Source: JBEGHD01 sp049334165 (GTDB lineage Bacteria; Bacteroidota; Bacteroidia; Flavobacteriales_D; Sanyastnellaceae). Taken from it: 64,000 nt of DNA. The notes below the pieces were generated by a model. That model was not told the DNA's origin and did not search any database. It saw nothing but the letters and a program-made list of their open reading frames with translations. Positions 51,267 to 59,609 of this stretch are shown here, piece by piece (the first letter of the stretch is position 1; each line of letters starts with the position of its first letter). The stretch is from NCBI GenBank assembly GCA_049334165.1, contig JBEGHD010000013.1; one strand, given 5' to 3'. Made by a program: the position numbers and the translations under genes.

Positions 51267-52132
51267 GCGCCTCTCATTTTAAAAAGCTTCATCAGCGGTC
51301 CTACGTAGTTTTGATCTGTTGCAATAGAAACCATGTCCACACCGCATCTTTGCAAGGTGAGTTGTGTTTCTTTATCGTGTTTCATTGCTTTTAGGGCATA
51401 CTTTTTTCGAAGTTTCTTACTGCCGGTATTTATCCAGTTCACTTTTCCCGTTTCAGGATCTTCAATTTGCACGAGCCCCACATTGGGTAGCTCACTTTCC
51501 AGTTTGTCATGCACGCGAATGCCCACGATGTCGTGCTTACGGTTGGCTATCCGAAGTTCTTTGGAATAGTTGTCGTCCAGCCAGTCGGAAATTACAAAGC
51601 CAATACAGCGCTTTTTCACAACTCCGTTGAAGTAATCCAGGGCACAGGAAATATCCGTTCCTCTTCCCTCGGGTTCAAAATCAAGCAATTCGCGGATGAT
51701 GCGTAGGATGTGCGATCTTCCTTTTTTGGGAGGAATGAATTTTTCGACTCTGTCGCTAAAAAAGAGCACTCCAATCTTGTCGTTGTTTTGAATGGCCGAA
51801 AAAGCGAGAACTGCCGTGAGCTCGGTGATGAGGTTTTTTTTCAGTTGCTCGCGACTGCCGAAACTTTGAGATGCACTCACATCAATCATCAAAACAACTG
51901 TGAGCTCGCGTTCTTCCTCGTAGATTTTCACATACGGATGGCCCATTCTGGCCGTCACATTCCAATCTATGTCTCTAATTTCGTCTCCGTGTTGATACTC
52001 CCTGTTCTCGCTAAAAGCCATACCACGGCCTTTAAAGGCAGAGTGATACTCGCCCGAAAAAATCTGATTGGACAGACCCCGGGTTTTGATCTCAATGGTG
52101 CGTACTTTCTTTAACAGTTCGGAAGTTTCCAA
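51263..52132 (-). CDS. DUF58 domain protein of the MoxR/Bat system
   Basis: 289 residues starting METSELLKKVRTIEIKTRGLS, which matches the usual N-terminus of the family although the codon at 52132 is TTG. The hallmarks GEYHSAFKGRGMAFSENREYQHGDEIRDIDWNVTARMG and the VWA-like LMIDVSASQSFGS are present. DUF58 proteins usually sit between MoxR and the VWA proteins and may link the ATPase to its substrates (inference). Cytoplasmic. Confidence 0.93.
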   Translation of the reverse strand: METSELLKKVRTIEIKTRGLSNQIFSGEYHSAFKGRGMAFSENREYQHGDEIRDIDWNVTARMGHPYVKIYEEERELTVVLMIDVSASQSFGSREQLKKNLITELTAVLAFSAIQNNDKIGVLFFSDRVEKFIPPKKGRSHILRIIRELLDFEPEGRGTDISCALDYFNGVVKKRCIGFVISDWLDDNYSKELRIANRKHDIVGIRVHDKLESELPNVGLVQIEDPETGKVNWINTGSKKLRKKYALKAMKHDKETQLTLQRCGVDMVSIATDQNYVGPLMKLFKMRGA

Positions 52133-52208
52133 AGTGTGGATGCTGACTGGTTATTAATAAAAAAACGATCGGCTAAACTGGCTCGTGAAATTGAAAATGG
52201 AAGAGAAT

Positions 52209-53252
52209 CTATGGCACCTCCACCTTATTTAAAATCTCCGTAATTATTTGCTCTTGAGAAATATTTTCCGCCTCGGCTTCGTAGGTGATGCCGATGCGAT
52301 GGCGCAAAATATCCATGCAAACTGAGCGCACATCTTCGGGAATCACATAGCCTCTGTGGTTTATGAATGCGTGTGCTTTGGATGCTATAGCAAGAGAAAT
52401 GCTCGCCCTTGGCGATCCGCCAAAGTCGATGAGGTTTTTGAGATGTCCCAGTCCGTACTCTTCGGGATTTCTGGTGGCAAAAACGATATCGATAATATAC
52501 TGCTCGATTTTTTCGTCCATGTAAACTTCTCGAACGGTATTACGAGCTCTGATGATTTCCTCCGGTTTCACCACGCTGGAAGGCTCGGGATAATTTCCTG
52601 CCTTCAAATTGTTTCTGATGATCTGTTGCTCTTCTTTCTTGGAAGGATAGCCAATAACCACCTTTAGCATGAAACGGTCTACCTGAGCTTCGGGAAGGGG
52701 ATAGGTTCCTTCTTGCTCCACAGGGTTTTGAGTGGCCAAAACCAAAAACGGTTCCGGCAAAGGAAAACTTTCGGGTCCAATGGTTACTTGTCGCTCTTGC
52801 ATCGATTCAAGAAGCGCACTCTGCACCTTGGCCGGGGCTCTGTTGATCTCATCCGCCAAAATAAAATTGGCGAACACAGGTCCTTTCTTCACTGTGAATG
52901 CTTCTTCTTTTTGGTTGTAAATCATCGTTCCTACCAAATCGGCAGGGAGCAGATCGGGTGTGAACTGGATACGGCTAAATTTTACATCGATTGTCTGAGA
53001 AAGCGACTTGATGGCGAGAGTTTTTGCCAGCCCGGGAACACCTTCAAGCAGAATGTGACCGTTGGATAGCAAGCCGATGAGTAGTTTCTCGACCATGTCT
53101 TTCTGACCGACTATACTTTTCTCCATTTCTCTGCGGATCAGATCCACAAAGGCACTTTCCTTTTCTATACGTTCGTTGAGTTCGCGAATTTCCGATGAAG
53201 CCATAGTAGTGGCTCCTTCTGGTTTGTTTTCCATGTTGCTAATATCTTCCAT
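52209..53252 (-). CDS. moxR: MoxR-family AAA+ ATPase
   Basis: 347 residues. Walker A LLEGVPGLAKTLAIKSL, Walker B ILADEINRAPAKVQSALLESM, sensor 1 LVLATQNPVEQEGTYPLPEAQVDRFML, and the C-terminal lid with YGLGHLKNLIDFGGSPRASISL are diagnostic. MoxR ATPases act as chaperones for metal-cofactor insertion or complex maturation with VWA partners. It is the first gene of the Bat operon, 76 bases upstream of DUF58. A 290-base leader region with an 8-bp inverted repeat precedes it. Confidence 0.95.
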   Translation of the reverse strand: MEDISNMENKPEGATTMASSEIRELNERIEKESAFVDLIRREMEKSIVGQKDMVEKLLIGLLSNGHILLEGVPGLAKTLAIKSLSQTIDVKFSRIQFTPDLLPADLVGTMIYNQKEEAFTVKKGPVFANFILADEINRAPAKVQSALLESMQERQVTIGPESFPLPEPFLVLATQNPVEQEGTYPLPEAQVDRFMLKVVIGYPSKKEEQQIIRNNLKAGNYPEPSSVVKPEEIIRARNTVREVYMDEKIEQYIIDIVFATRNPEEYGLGHLKNLIDFGGSPRASISLAIASKAHAFINHRGYVIPEDVRSVCMDILRHRIGITYEAEAENISQEQIITEILNKVEVP

Positions 53253-53542
53253 TCTTTATCTGGCAGAAAAAATAGTTCGTTTATTACCAGTGTTTTCTGG
53301 TTGTGGTGTTTCTCAAATCTAGCGGTCTAAAACCTACTGGCCTGATAAACACCAAACGCAAATTTCCTGAAATGTAGAGCTCTTCATCTTAACTGGCGGT
53401 TAATTTTTGTTAAGCTCCTCAATGTTAACGCCCATTTCAGCGAGTTTGTCTGGGCCGAAAACGAACTCAAAACCCTCAGGTTGTCAGTTCATTTTAGTCC
53501 TCAATCTTTTTACCTTGCCGACTACATTATTTACCAGAAAGA
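53253..53542. other. Divergent intergenic region between moxR and the DUF4442 gene
   Basis: It contains an 8-bp inverted repeat TGGTGTTT (53304-53311) / AAACACCA (53347-53354) in the moxR leader, and a minus-strand coding-like remnant at 53400-53492. No convincing promoter box was found. Confidence 0.4.
53400..53492 (-). pseudogene. Possible micro-ORF or gene remnant with in-frame TGA
   Basis: Read on the minus strand: ATG AAC TGA CAA, then 27 sense codons giving QPEGFEFVFGPDKLAEMG followed by VNIEELNKN and a TAA stop. Composition and codon choice look protein-like (FGPDKLAEMG, amphipathic), but the third codon is a stop and no other start exists in the frame before the internal Met. It may be a decayed small gene, or chance. 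Confidence 0.25.
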
Positions 53543-54049
53543 ATGAATCTGAAATCCATCTTTAAAGACGCAAAGGCCTCAAGCATCGGACGTAAAAAGT
53601 TTAACGTAATCATGTCACGTGTGATACCTTTCAACAGACCGCACAAACTGAAAGTGATAAAAATCGAGGACAATGTGGTTGAGGTTGAGATTCCCTATCG
53701 GAAGAAAAATCTCAATCACCTTAAAGGGATTCACGCCTGCGCTCTGGCTACCGGAGCCGAATACTGTTCTGGCCTGATGCTGCTCAGTAGGCTTGGCACC
53801 GAGAAGTACCGCCTCATCATGGAGAGTATCGAAGTGAAATATCACTACCAGGCTAAGAGTACGTGCTATGCCCTTTTTGAACTGGCAGAGTCTTCTCTTA
53901 AAAATGAAATCATGACGCCACTCGAGAGCGAAGGTAAAGTGTTTTTTAGGTGCGAAATTGGTGTTACTGATGAAGAGGGAAATTCGATTTGTACGGTTCA
54001 CACCAACTGGCAGATTAAGTCGTGGGAGAAGGTTAAAACGAAACGCTAA
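53543..54049 (+). CDS. DUF4442 hotdog-fold protein (thioesterase-like)
   Basis: 168 residues. A basic N-terminus is followed by the DUF4442 pattern: VIPFNRPHKLKVIKIEDNVVEVEIPYRKKNLNHLKGIHACALATGAEYCSGLML and a C-terminal strand ending VHTNWQIKSW. The family has the hotdog fold of acyl-CoA thioesterases, but its substrate is not known. The conserved NHxxGIHA region could be the active site. It precedes thrS by about 70 bases and is probably separate. Confidence 0.85.
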   Translation: MNLKSIFKDAKASSIGRKKFNVIMSRVIPFNRPHKLKVIKIEDNVVEVEIPYRKKNLNHLKGIHACALATGAEYCSGLMLLSRLGTEKYRLIMESIEVKYHYQAKSTCYALFELAESSLKNEIMTPLESEGKVFFRCEIGVTDEEGNSICTVHTNWQIKSWEKVKTKR

Positions 54050-54087
54050 AATCCTTTTGAAGTAAGGGCTCACCGCTTAAATTTTTT

Positions 54088-54095
54088 ATCTTTGC
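54088..54095 (+). promoter_or_regulatory. Putative -7 box (TATCTTTG) for thrS
   Basis: It matches TAnnTTTG followed by C, 22 bases before the thrS ATG. Confidence 0.5.
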
Positions 54096-54117
54096 CGCTT
54101 TTGAAAACCAAGCATTC

Positions 54118-56055
54118 ATGATTAAAATCACGTTACCTGACGGATCGGTCAGAGAGGTAAAAAAGGGAACTTCCGCTATGGATATCGCACGTCAGATCAG
54201 CGAAGGTCTGGCACGAAACGTCCTTGCTGCGGAGGTGAACGGAGACATTATTGATGCCGACAGGCCAATTGAAAGCGATGCTTCGCTCAAATTGTTAACC
54301 TGGAATGACGAAGGTGGGAAGTCGACCATGTGGCACAGTAGTGCTCACCTGATGGCCGAAGCTTTGGAATTTTTCTATCCAGGAGTGAAGCTGGCCATCG
54401 GGCCGCCAATCGAAAATGGCTTCTACTACGATGTTGACTTTGGTGACTACACCTTTACCGATGCTGATTTTCAGAAAATCGAAAAGAAGATGCTCGAGCT
54501 CGCTCGCGAGAAAAACGAATACGTTCGAAAAGAAATCTCGAAAAGTGACGCGGTAGATTATTACAAAGAGAAAAACGATCCTTACAAACTCGAGCTAATA
54601 GATGAGCTTGCGGATGGCGAGATAACTTTCTACACTCAGGGAAATTTCACTGATCTCTGTCGAGGACCACACATTCCTCACACAGGTTATATAAAAGCTG
54701 CAAAACTCACTAAGGTTGCCGGTGCTTACTGGCGAGGAGACGAGAATAATAAGCAGCTCACAAGAATTTACGGAATTACTTTTCCGAAGCAGAAAGAGCT
54801 CAATGAGTATCTCGAAATGCTCGAAGAAGCTAAAAAGCGCGACCACCGAAAGTTGGGTAAAGAACTCGATTTGTTTCACTTTAGCCAGACAGTAGGGCAG
54901 GGTCTCCCGCTTTGGTTGCCCAAGGGTGCCGAGTTACGTTCGAGACTCGAGGACTTTTTGAAAAAGGCTCAGAAGAAATCAGGGTACGAACCTGTGATCA
55001 GCCCGCACATCGGAAACAAAACGCTTTACGAAACAAGCGGTCACTGGGCGAAGTACGGTGAAGATTCGTTTAAACCGATTGAGACACCAGCTGAAGGTGA
55101 GCTTTATATGCTCAAGCCCATGAACTGTCCTCATCACTGCGAGATTTACAAATCGCGTCCAAAGTCATACAAGGACTTGCCAGTGCGCTACGCAGAGTTT
55201 GGAACAGTTTATCGCTACGAGCAAAGCGGTGAGCTACACGGCCTCACTCGCGTTCGCGGCTTCACTCAGGATGATGCACACATTTTTTGCACGCCAGATC
55301 AAGTGAAAGAAGAGGTGGGGAAGGTGATTGACATCGTGCTCTACATTTTCAAAACACTGGAGTTTACTGATTTCATTACTCAGGTTTCTTTGCGCGATCC
55401 GGAAAAGCCAGAAAAATACATCGGCTCTCAGGAAAACTGGGACAAAGCCGAGAAGGCGATCCGAGAAGTAGCAGAAGAAAAGGGACTGAATACTGTAGTT
55501 GAACTCGGTGAAGCAGCTTTCTACGGACCGAAATTGGATTTCATGGTGCGCGATGCAATCGGCAGAAAGTGGCAACTTGGAACGGTGCAGATCGACTACA
55601 ACCTTCCTGAACGGTTTGAGCTTGAGTACACTGGATCCGACAACCAGAAGCACCGTCCGGTGATGATTCACCGAGCTCCTTTTGGATCGATGGAGCGTTT
55701 TGTTGCAATTTTGATTGAGCACTGTGCCGGAAAGTTTCCGCTTTGGCTTACGCCCGAGCAAGTCAGGATTTTGCCACTGAGTGAAAAATTTAACGATTAC
55801 GCCAACAGGGTTTCAGAATTGCTTGAAAATTACGATATTCGCGCCCTCGTTGACGAGCGCAACGAAAAAGTAGGAAAGAAAATACGCGATGCGGAGATTG
55901 AAAAAGTTCCGTATATGCTTATTTTGGGTGAGCAAGAATTTGAAAATCAGACCGTTGCTGCCCGGAAGCAAGGTGAAGGAGATTTGGGAACTTTCTCAAT
56001 TGAAGACTTTGCCGAGTTTTTGAACAAAGAAGTTGAAAAGCTTCTTAGCTACTAA
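54118..56055 (+). CDS. thrS: Threonyl-tRNA synthetase
   Basis: 645 residues with all standard domains: TGS (1-61), the editing domain (HSSAHLMAEAL with HxxxH; later TDLCRGPHIPHTG), the class II catalytic core (LPLWLPKGAELRSRLEDF; KPMNCPHHCEIY zinc Cys/His; motif 2 TVYRYEQSGELHGLTRVRG; motif 3 MIHRAPFGSMERF) and the C-terminal anticodon-binding domain. It charges tRNA-Thr. It leads the classical thrS-infC-rpmI-rplT cluster, with infC 37 bases downstream. Confidence 0.98.
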   Translation: MIKITLPDGSVREVKKGTSAMDIARQISEGLARNVLAAEVNGDIIDADRPIESDASLKLLTWNDEGGKSTMWHSSAHLMAEALEFFYPGVKLAIGPPIENGFYYDVDFGDYTFTDADFQKIEKKMLELAREKNEYVRKEISKSDAVDYYKEKNDPYKLELIDELADGEITFYTQGNFTDLCRGPHIPHTGYIKAAKLTKVAGAYWRGDENNKQLTRIYGITFPKQKELNEYLEMLEEAKKRDHRKLGKELDLFHFSQTVGQGLPLWLPKGAELRSRLEDFLKKAQKKSGYEPVISPHIGNKTLYETSGHWAKYGEDSFKPIETPAEGELYMLKPMNCPHHCEIYKSRPKSYKDLPVRYAEFGTVYRYEQSGELHGLTRVRGFTQDDAHIFCTPDQVKEEVGKVIDIVLYIFKTLEFTDFITQVSLRDPEKPEKYIGSQENWDKAEKAIREVAEEKGLNTVVELGEAAFYGPKLDFMVRDAIGRKWQLGTVQIDYNLPERFELEYTGSDNQKHRPVMIHRAPFGSMERFVAILIEHCAGKFPLWLTPEQVRILPLSEKFNDYANRVSELLENYDIRALVDERNEKVGKKIRDAEIEKVPYMLILGEQEFENQTVAARKQGEGDLGTFSIEDFAEFLNKEVEKLLSY

Positions 56056-56078
56056 AAGAATTGATGTTTAACAAAAAT

Positions 56079-56084
56079 AGGAGG
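56079..56084 (+). promoter_or_regulatory. Shine-Dalgarno AGGAGG for infC
   Basis: A perfect AGGAGG lies eight bases before the ATA codon at 56093. Most genes in this window lack any such site, so this one marks the start and fits the initiation-factor-sensitive start of infC. Confidence 0.8.
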
Positions 56085-56092
56085 ATAGAACC

Positions 56093-56647
56093 ATAAGAAA
56101 GAGAAAGCCATTTCGTGGAAGAGTAAAGAAAGAAGATCCACATCGGATAAACGGAAAGATTAATGCGCCTGAAGTCAGAGTCGTAGGCGACAATGTGGAA
56201 AACCAGGATATTTATTCCCGGGAAGAAGCATTGCGAATGGCAGAAGATGCAGGTCTTGATCTTGTCGAAATTTCACCTAACGCAAAGCCGCCAGTTTGTA
56301 AAATTATTGATTACAAAAAGTTCCTTTACGAGCAGAAAAAGAAGCAAAAGGAGCTGAAGGCGAAGCAGAGCAAGGTAGAAGTAAAAGAGATTCGATTCGG
56401 TCCGAATACCGATGATCACGACTTCAATTTTAAGCTAAATCACGCTAAGAAATTTTTGGGTGAAGGTGCTAAACTGAAGGCGTTTGTCTTTTTCAAGGGT
56501 AGAACCATTGTGTTTAAAGACCGTGGTGAAATTTTGCTTTTGAAACTCGCTCAGGAACTGGAAGATTATGGAGTTGTGGAACAAATGCCTAAGCTCGAAG
56601 GTAAGCGTATGACCATGATGATCAATCCGAAGAAATCGAAAAAGTAG
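56093..56647 (+). CDS. infC: Translation initiation factor IF-3 (ATA start codon)
   Basis: 184 residues. The frame is open from 56081, and the first plausible initiation codon is ATA at 56093, placed eight bases after AGGAGG. The residues it adds before the first GTG (RKRKPFRGRVKKEDPHRING and KINAPEVRVVGDN) are the conserved IF-3 N-terminus, so a start at the GTG 56195 is wrong. The N domain has LDLVEISPNAKPPVCKIIDY; the C domain has EIRFGPNTDDHDFNFKLNHAKKFL. IF-3 discriminates against non-standard start codons, and rare infC starts (ATT in E. coli) allow autoregulation, which probably holds here. Confidence 0.95.
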   Translation: MRKRKPFRGRVKKEDPHRINGKINAPEVRVVGDNVENQDIYSREEALRMAEDAGLDLVEISPNAKPPVCKIIDYKKFLYEQKKKQKELKAKQSKVEVKEIRFGPNTDDHDFNFKLNHAKKFLGEGAKLKAFVFFKGRTIVFKDRGEILLLKLAQELEDYGVVEQMPKLEGKRMTMMINPKKSKK

Positions 56648-56675
56648 AAGTAGTAATCTATAATATAGAATAGCG

Positions 56676-56870
56676 ATGCCTAAAATGAAGACGAAGTCCA
56701 GCGCCAAAAAACGCTTTAAGTTTACCGGCACTGGCAAAATCAAAAGGAAACACGCTTTCAAAAGTCACATTCTTACAAAGAAGGGGACCAAGCAAAAGCG
56801 TAATCTGACTAAGATGACTACCGTTCACAAGTCAGACGAAGCCAGCATTAAGAAGCAACTTTGCTCTTAA
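56676..56870 (+). CDS. rpmI: 50S ribosomal protein L35
   Basis: 64 residues: MPKMKTKSSAKKRFKFTGTG, then KIKRKHAFKSHILTKKGTKQKRNL, the standard L35 pattern. It follows infC by 28 bases. A 100-base gap to rplT may carry autoregulatory RNA structure, but I found no convincing fold. Confidence 0.97.
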   Translation: MPKMKTKSSAKKRFKFTGTGKIKRKHAFKSHILTKKGTKQKRNLTKMTTVHKSDEASIKKQLCS

Positions 56871-56970
56871 GCAAAATCAGTAATTATTAACGGTATGTTT
56901 AAACCCGGTTATTAGTACCTAAGACTTTCGCAGAGATCGGAAGCACTTGTGACCAAAAAACAAAAAGAAA

Positions 56971-57318
56971 ATGCCAAGAAGTACAAATTCAGTAGCCTCA
57001 AGAGCGAGAAGAAAAAAGATCCTCAAGCAGGCAAAAGGGTATTACGGAGCCCGTAAGAACGTCTACACAGTAGCCAAAAATGCCGTAGAAAAAGCTATGC
57101 TCTACTCTTATGTGGGTAGAAAGCAAAAGAAAAGAAACTTCAGAAGCTTGTGGATCCAGCGTATCAACGCAGGAGCACGCCAGTACGGAATGTCTTACTC
57201 AGAGTTCATGGGAAAAGTGAATAAAAAAGGCATCGCTTTGAACAGAAAAGTGCTGGCTGATTTGGCAATGAATGAGCCAAAAGCATTTAAAGCTGTGGTA
57301 GACGCAGTTAAAAAATAG
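56971..57318 (+). CDS. rplT: 50S ribosomal protein L20
   Basis: 115 residues: MPRSTNSVASRARRKKILKQ, AKGYYGARKNVYTVAKNAVEKAM, the RQYGMSYSEFMGKVNKKGIALNRKVLADLA block. L20 binds 23S rRNA early in large-subunit assembly and represses its own operon in several bacteria. It is the last gene of the cluster, before a double hairpin terminator. Confidence 0.97.
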   Translation: MPRSTNSVASRARRKKILKQAKGYYGARKNVYTVAKNAVEKAMLYSYVGRKQKKRNFRSLWIQRINAGARQYGMSYSEFMGKVNKKGIALNRKVLADLAMNEPKAFKAVVDAVKK

Positions 57319-57327
57319 ATTTTTTTC

Positions 57328-57380
57328 TTCTCCAATAGGAGAATGGAGAAAGGGAGTCCGAATTCGGGTTCCCTTTTTTT
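57328..57380. terminator. Tandem hairpins terminating rplT and the convergent TPR gene
   Basis: The first hairpin is TTCTCC-AATA-GGAGAA (57328-57343). The second is GGGAGTCCG-AATT-CGGGTTCCC (57352-57373), 9 bp with two G-T pairs, followed by a T-run. Confidence 0.8.
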
Positions 57381-58419
57381 ATTCCCCCAGGTTGCGTTTT
57401 ACCCTTGCCAGAGCGAGTGCTGCTGCACGGAAGTCGTGCTTTATCTTCAGAGCTTTTTTGTAATCGTTTCTTGCAGCTTCCAGCCTTCCCTGACTCTCTA
57501 AGCTGAGTCCTCTGTTATAAAAGGCTTGGTAGTAGCCAGGGTATTTTTGAATAGCTCTCGAGAATTCCTTTTCGGCTTCCACGTAATCTTGCCAGTATTC
57601 CAGGTTTATAAATCCTTTGTTGAAGTTGGCTGTGGCATTTTCAGGGTCGAGTTCCTCAATCCGGTTATAGATGTCAATCGCTTGCGAGTATCTGGAAGTA
57701 TCTCTAAAACCAGTTGTTTGGAGGTAATAGGCTTTGTTGTAAAGTCCTTCAACGCGGTCTGGTTCAAGCTCAATCGCAGAGTCGTAGTATTCAATAGCAA
57801 GGTCCTTTCCTGCAGCACCGTAGAGCAAACCGAGTACTATGTAGCCATCGTAAAACTGCGGATTCAGCTCGATAGCAGTTTGGTATGAGGATGCCGCAAG
57901 AGCCGAATCACCCGTTTCTTTGTAAACATCACCTTTTAGCGCATAAGCTTCGTAGTCATACTGGTCGACTTTCATTGCATCGTTAATCAGGTTGAATGCC
58001 TCTGCATAATTTTCCAGAAGGAATTCAATTTCAGCTAGCTGCAGCAGGCAGTCTGTGTTTTCTGAGTTAAACCTCACACAGCGTTCATAAACGTATCTCG
58101 CTTCTTTCACCATGCGCTCTTTATAGAGAATATCCCCTTGCATTTGAAGCGCTTTGTCCTGTGTGGAGTCGAGTCTCAGAGATCGATCCAGATCGTCAAG
58201 AGCTAGCTGAACGCTGTCTTTTTCGGTCCACAGTTTTGCCCTCGTCAGATAGTGTTCAGTCACGTTCGGATCGTCCAGGATTTTCTGATTGATCGAGTCG
58301 AGAGGAGATTGGTCCTTTTCCTGTGATTTTGAATCTGTAGGAGCCTCGCTCTTGTTTTCACAGCTGGCCAAAACTATAGCCAAAGCCATAAGCGAGAGAA
58401 TTACCTTGTTTCTTACCAT
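57379..58419 (-). CDS. TPR-repeat lipoprotein
   Basis: 346 residues from the ATG at 58419; the upstream ATG at 58446 adds nine residues before the signal. MVRNKVILSLMALAIVLASCENK carries lipobox LASC (Cys20). About eight TPR units follow (for example NAYEAYALKGDVYKETG-like and AFYNRGLSLESQGRLEAARNDYKKAL). It is an envelope-anchored scaffold of unknown partners. It lies downstream of recA, separated by the recA terminator. Confidence 0.87.
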   Translation of the reverse strand: MVRNKVILSLMALAIVLASCENKSEAPTDSKSQEKDQSPLDSINQKILDDPNVTEHYLTRAKLWTEKDSVQLALDDLDRSLRLDSTQDKALQMQGDILYKERMVKEARYVYERCVRFNSENTDCLLQLAEIEFLLENYAEAFNLINDAMKVDQYDYEAYALKGDVYKETGDSALAASSYQTAIELNPQFYDGYIVLGLLYGAAGKDLAIEYYDSAIELEPDRVEGLYNKAYYLQTTGFRDTSRYSQAIDIYNRIEELDPENATANFNKGFINLEYWQDYVEAEKEFSRAIQKYPGYYQAFYNRGLSLESQGRLEAARNDYKKALKIKHDFRAAALALARVKRNLGE

Positions 58420-58433
58420 GCGACAAAAATGAA

Positions 58434-58459
58434 AAAGTCCCGCCAATTAGCGGGACTTT
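58434..58459 (-). terminator. Intrinsic terminator of recA
   Basis: A perfect 10-bp stem AAAGTCCCGC / GCGGGACTTT with loop CAATTA; on the minus strand it is followed by further T. It overlaps the leader of the downstream TPR gene. Confidence 0.8.
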
Positions 58460-58477
58460 AATGAATAAAAAGAAATT

Positions 58478-59473
58478 TTATTTCTTCAGTTCTGACTTGA
58501 TTTTTTCTTCGAGTTCTTCGGAGAGCTCAGGGTTGTCAGCGAGCAATTGCTTTACTGCATCTCGTCCCTGGCCGAGCTTGGTGTCTCCGTAACTAAACCA
58601 GGATCCACTCTTTTTAATGATGCCCATATCTACACCTAGGTCGAGAATTTCTCCGGTTTTGGAAATTCCTTTTCCGTACATGATGTCAAACTCTGCCCTT
58701 TGGAATGGTGGTGCCACTTTGTTTTTAACAATTTTGACTTTCGTTCGGTTTCCGATTACGTTGTCGCCATCTTTTAACTGGCTTGCTCTGCGGATGTCTA
58801 TTCTCACCGAAGAGTAAAACTTAAGGGCGTTACCACCGGTGGTGGTTTCAGGGTTTCCGAACATCACACCAATTTTTTCGCGAAGCTGGTTGATGAAGAT
58901 ACAGCAGCAACCAGTTTTGCTGATCGAACCTGTGAGTTTTCGCAGGGCTTTCGACATCAATCTCGCCTGAAGTCCCATTTGGGAGTCGGCCATCTCACCT
59001 TCAATTTCAGCTCTGGGAGTGAGAGCTGCTACAGAATCGACAACCAGAATGTCTACAGCTCCAGAACGAATCAGGTTGTCGGCAATTTCGAGTGCCTGTT
59101 CGCCATTGTCGGGCTGAGAAATGAGAAGGTTTTCAGTGTCAACACCCAGATTTTCTGCGTAGAATCTATCAAAGGCGTGCTCGGCATCAATCATGGCGGC
59201 AATGCCTCCCTTTTTTTGAGCTTCGGCAATCGCGTGAATAGCTAAGGTGGTTTTACCGGAAGATTCTGGTCCGTAAATTTCGACTACTCGACCTTTGGGA
59301 AATCCGCCCACTCCTAAAGCCAGGTCAAGAGTGAGAGAGCCACTCGAAATAACGTCAATCTTTTCTACGGCATCGTCACCGAGTTTCATTATTGCTCCTT
59401 TTCCGTAAGTTTTTTCCAGCTTGTCCATCGTCAGCTGGAGTGCCTTCATCTTTTCTTTGTTGTCTGTGCTCAT
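58478..59473 (-). CDS. recA: Recombinase RecA
   Basis: 331 residues, a typical length. Walker A GPESSGKTTLAIHAIAEAQ, the IDAEHAFD block, Walker B VDILVVDSVAAL, loop L1/L2 regions (EGEMADSQMGLQARLMSKALRK; GNPETTTGGNALKFYSSVRIDIRR) and the C-terminal acidic tail are all present. It catalyses strand exchange in recombination repair. No LexA-type box was identified upstream; the operator consensus for this group is not known to me. Confidence 0.98.
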   Translation of the reverse strand: MSTDNKEKMKALQLTMDKLEKTYGKGAIMKLGDDAVEKIDVISSGSLTLDLALGVGGFPKGRVVEIYGPESSGKTTLAIHAIAEAQKKGGIAAMIDAEHAFDRFYAENLGVDTENLLISQPDNGEQALEIADNLIRSGAVDILVVDSVAALTPRAEIEGEMADSQMGLQARLMSKALRKLTGSISKTGCCCIFINQLREKIGVMFGNPETTTGGNALKFYSSVRIDIRRASQLKDGDNVIGNRTKVKIVKNKVAPPFQRAEFDIMYGKGISKTGEILDLGVDMGIIKKSGSWFSYGDTKLGQGRDAVKQLLADNPELSEELEEKIKSELKK

Positions 59474-59552
59474 GGTCTGTTTTAAATTTGGTTAAAGGTA
59501 TTTATTTTGGTCCGTAATGTATTTACGAACCCGGCAAATCATTTGAAAATAA

Positions 59553-59579
59553 AAGCACCCTGCTAGACGCAAGGTGCTT
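59553..59579 (-). terminator. Intrinsic terminator of the bcp gene
   Basis: AAGCACC (59553-59559) pairs with GGTGCTT (59573-59579); on the minus strand it is followed by TTTATTTTC. Confidence 0.7.
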
Positions 59580-59609
59580 ATAAAGAGAAAGGTACAATAA
59601 AAAAATAAA

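Noticed and set aside
53484..53486. TGA as selenocysteine in the micro-ORF near moxR
   Set aside because: No SECIS-like hairpin follows, the peptide is tiny, and selenoprotein genes are not indicated; a broken remnant or chance is simpler.
56930..56950. AGATCGGAAG resembling a sequencing adapter
   Set aside because: Only ten bases match, and the sequence continues unlike the adapter, inside a normal rpmI-rplT gap.
59480..59500. TTTGGTTAAAGG near recA as a fourth sRNA-box copy
   Set aside because: It has an extra A, no terminator follows, and it lies in the AT-rich recA leader on the opposite strand.
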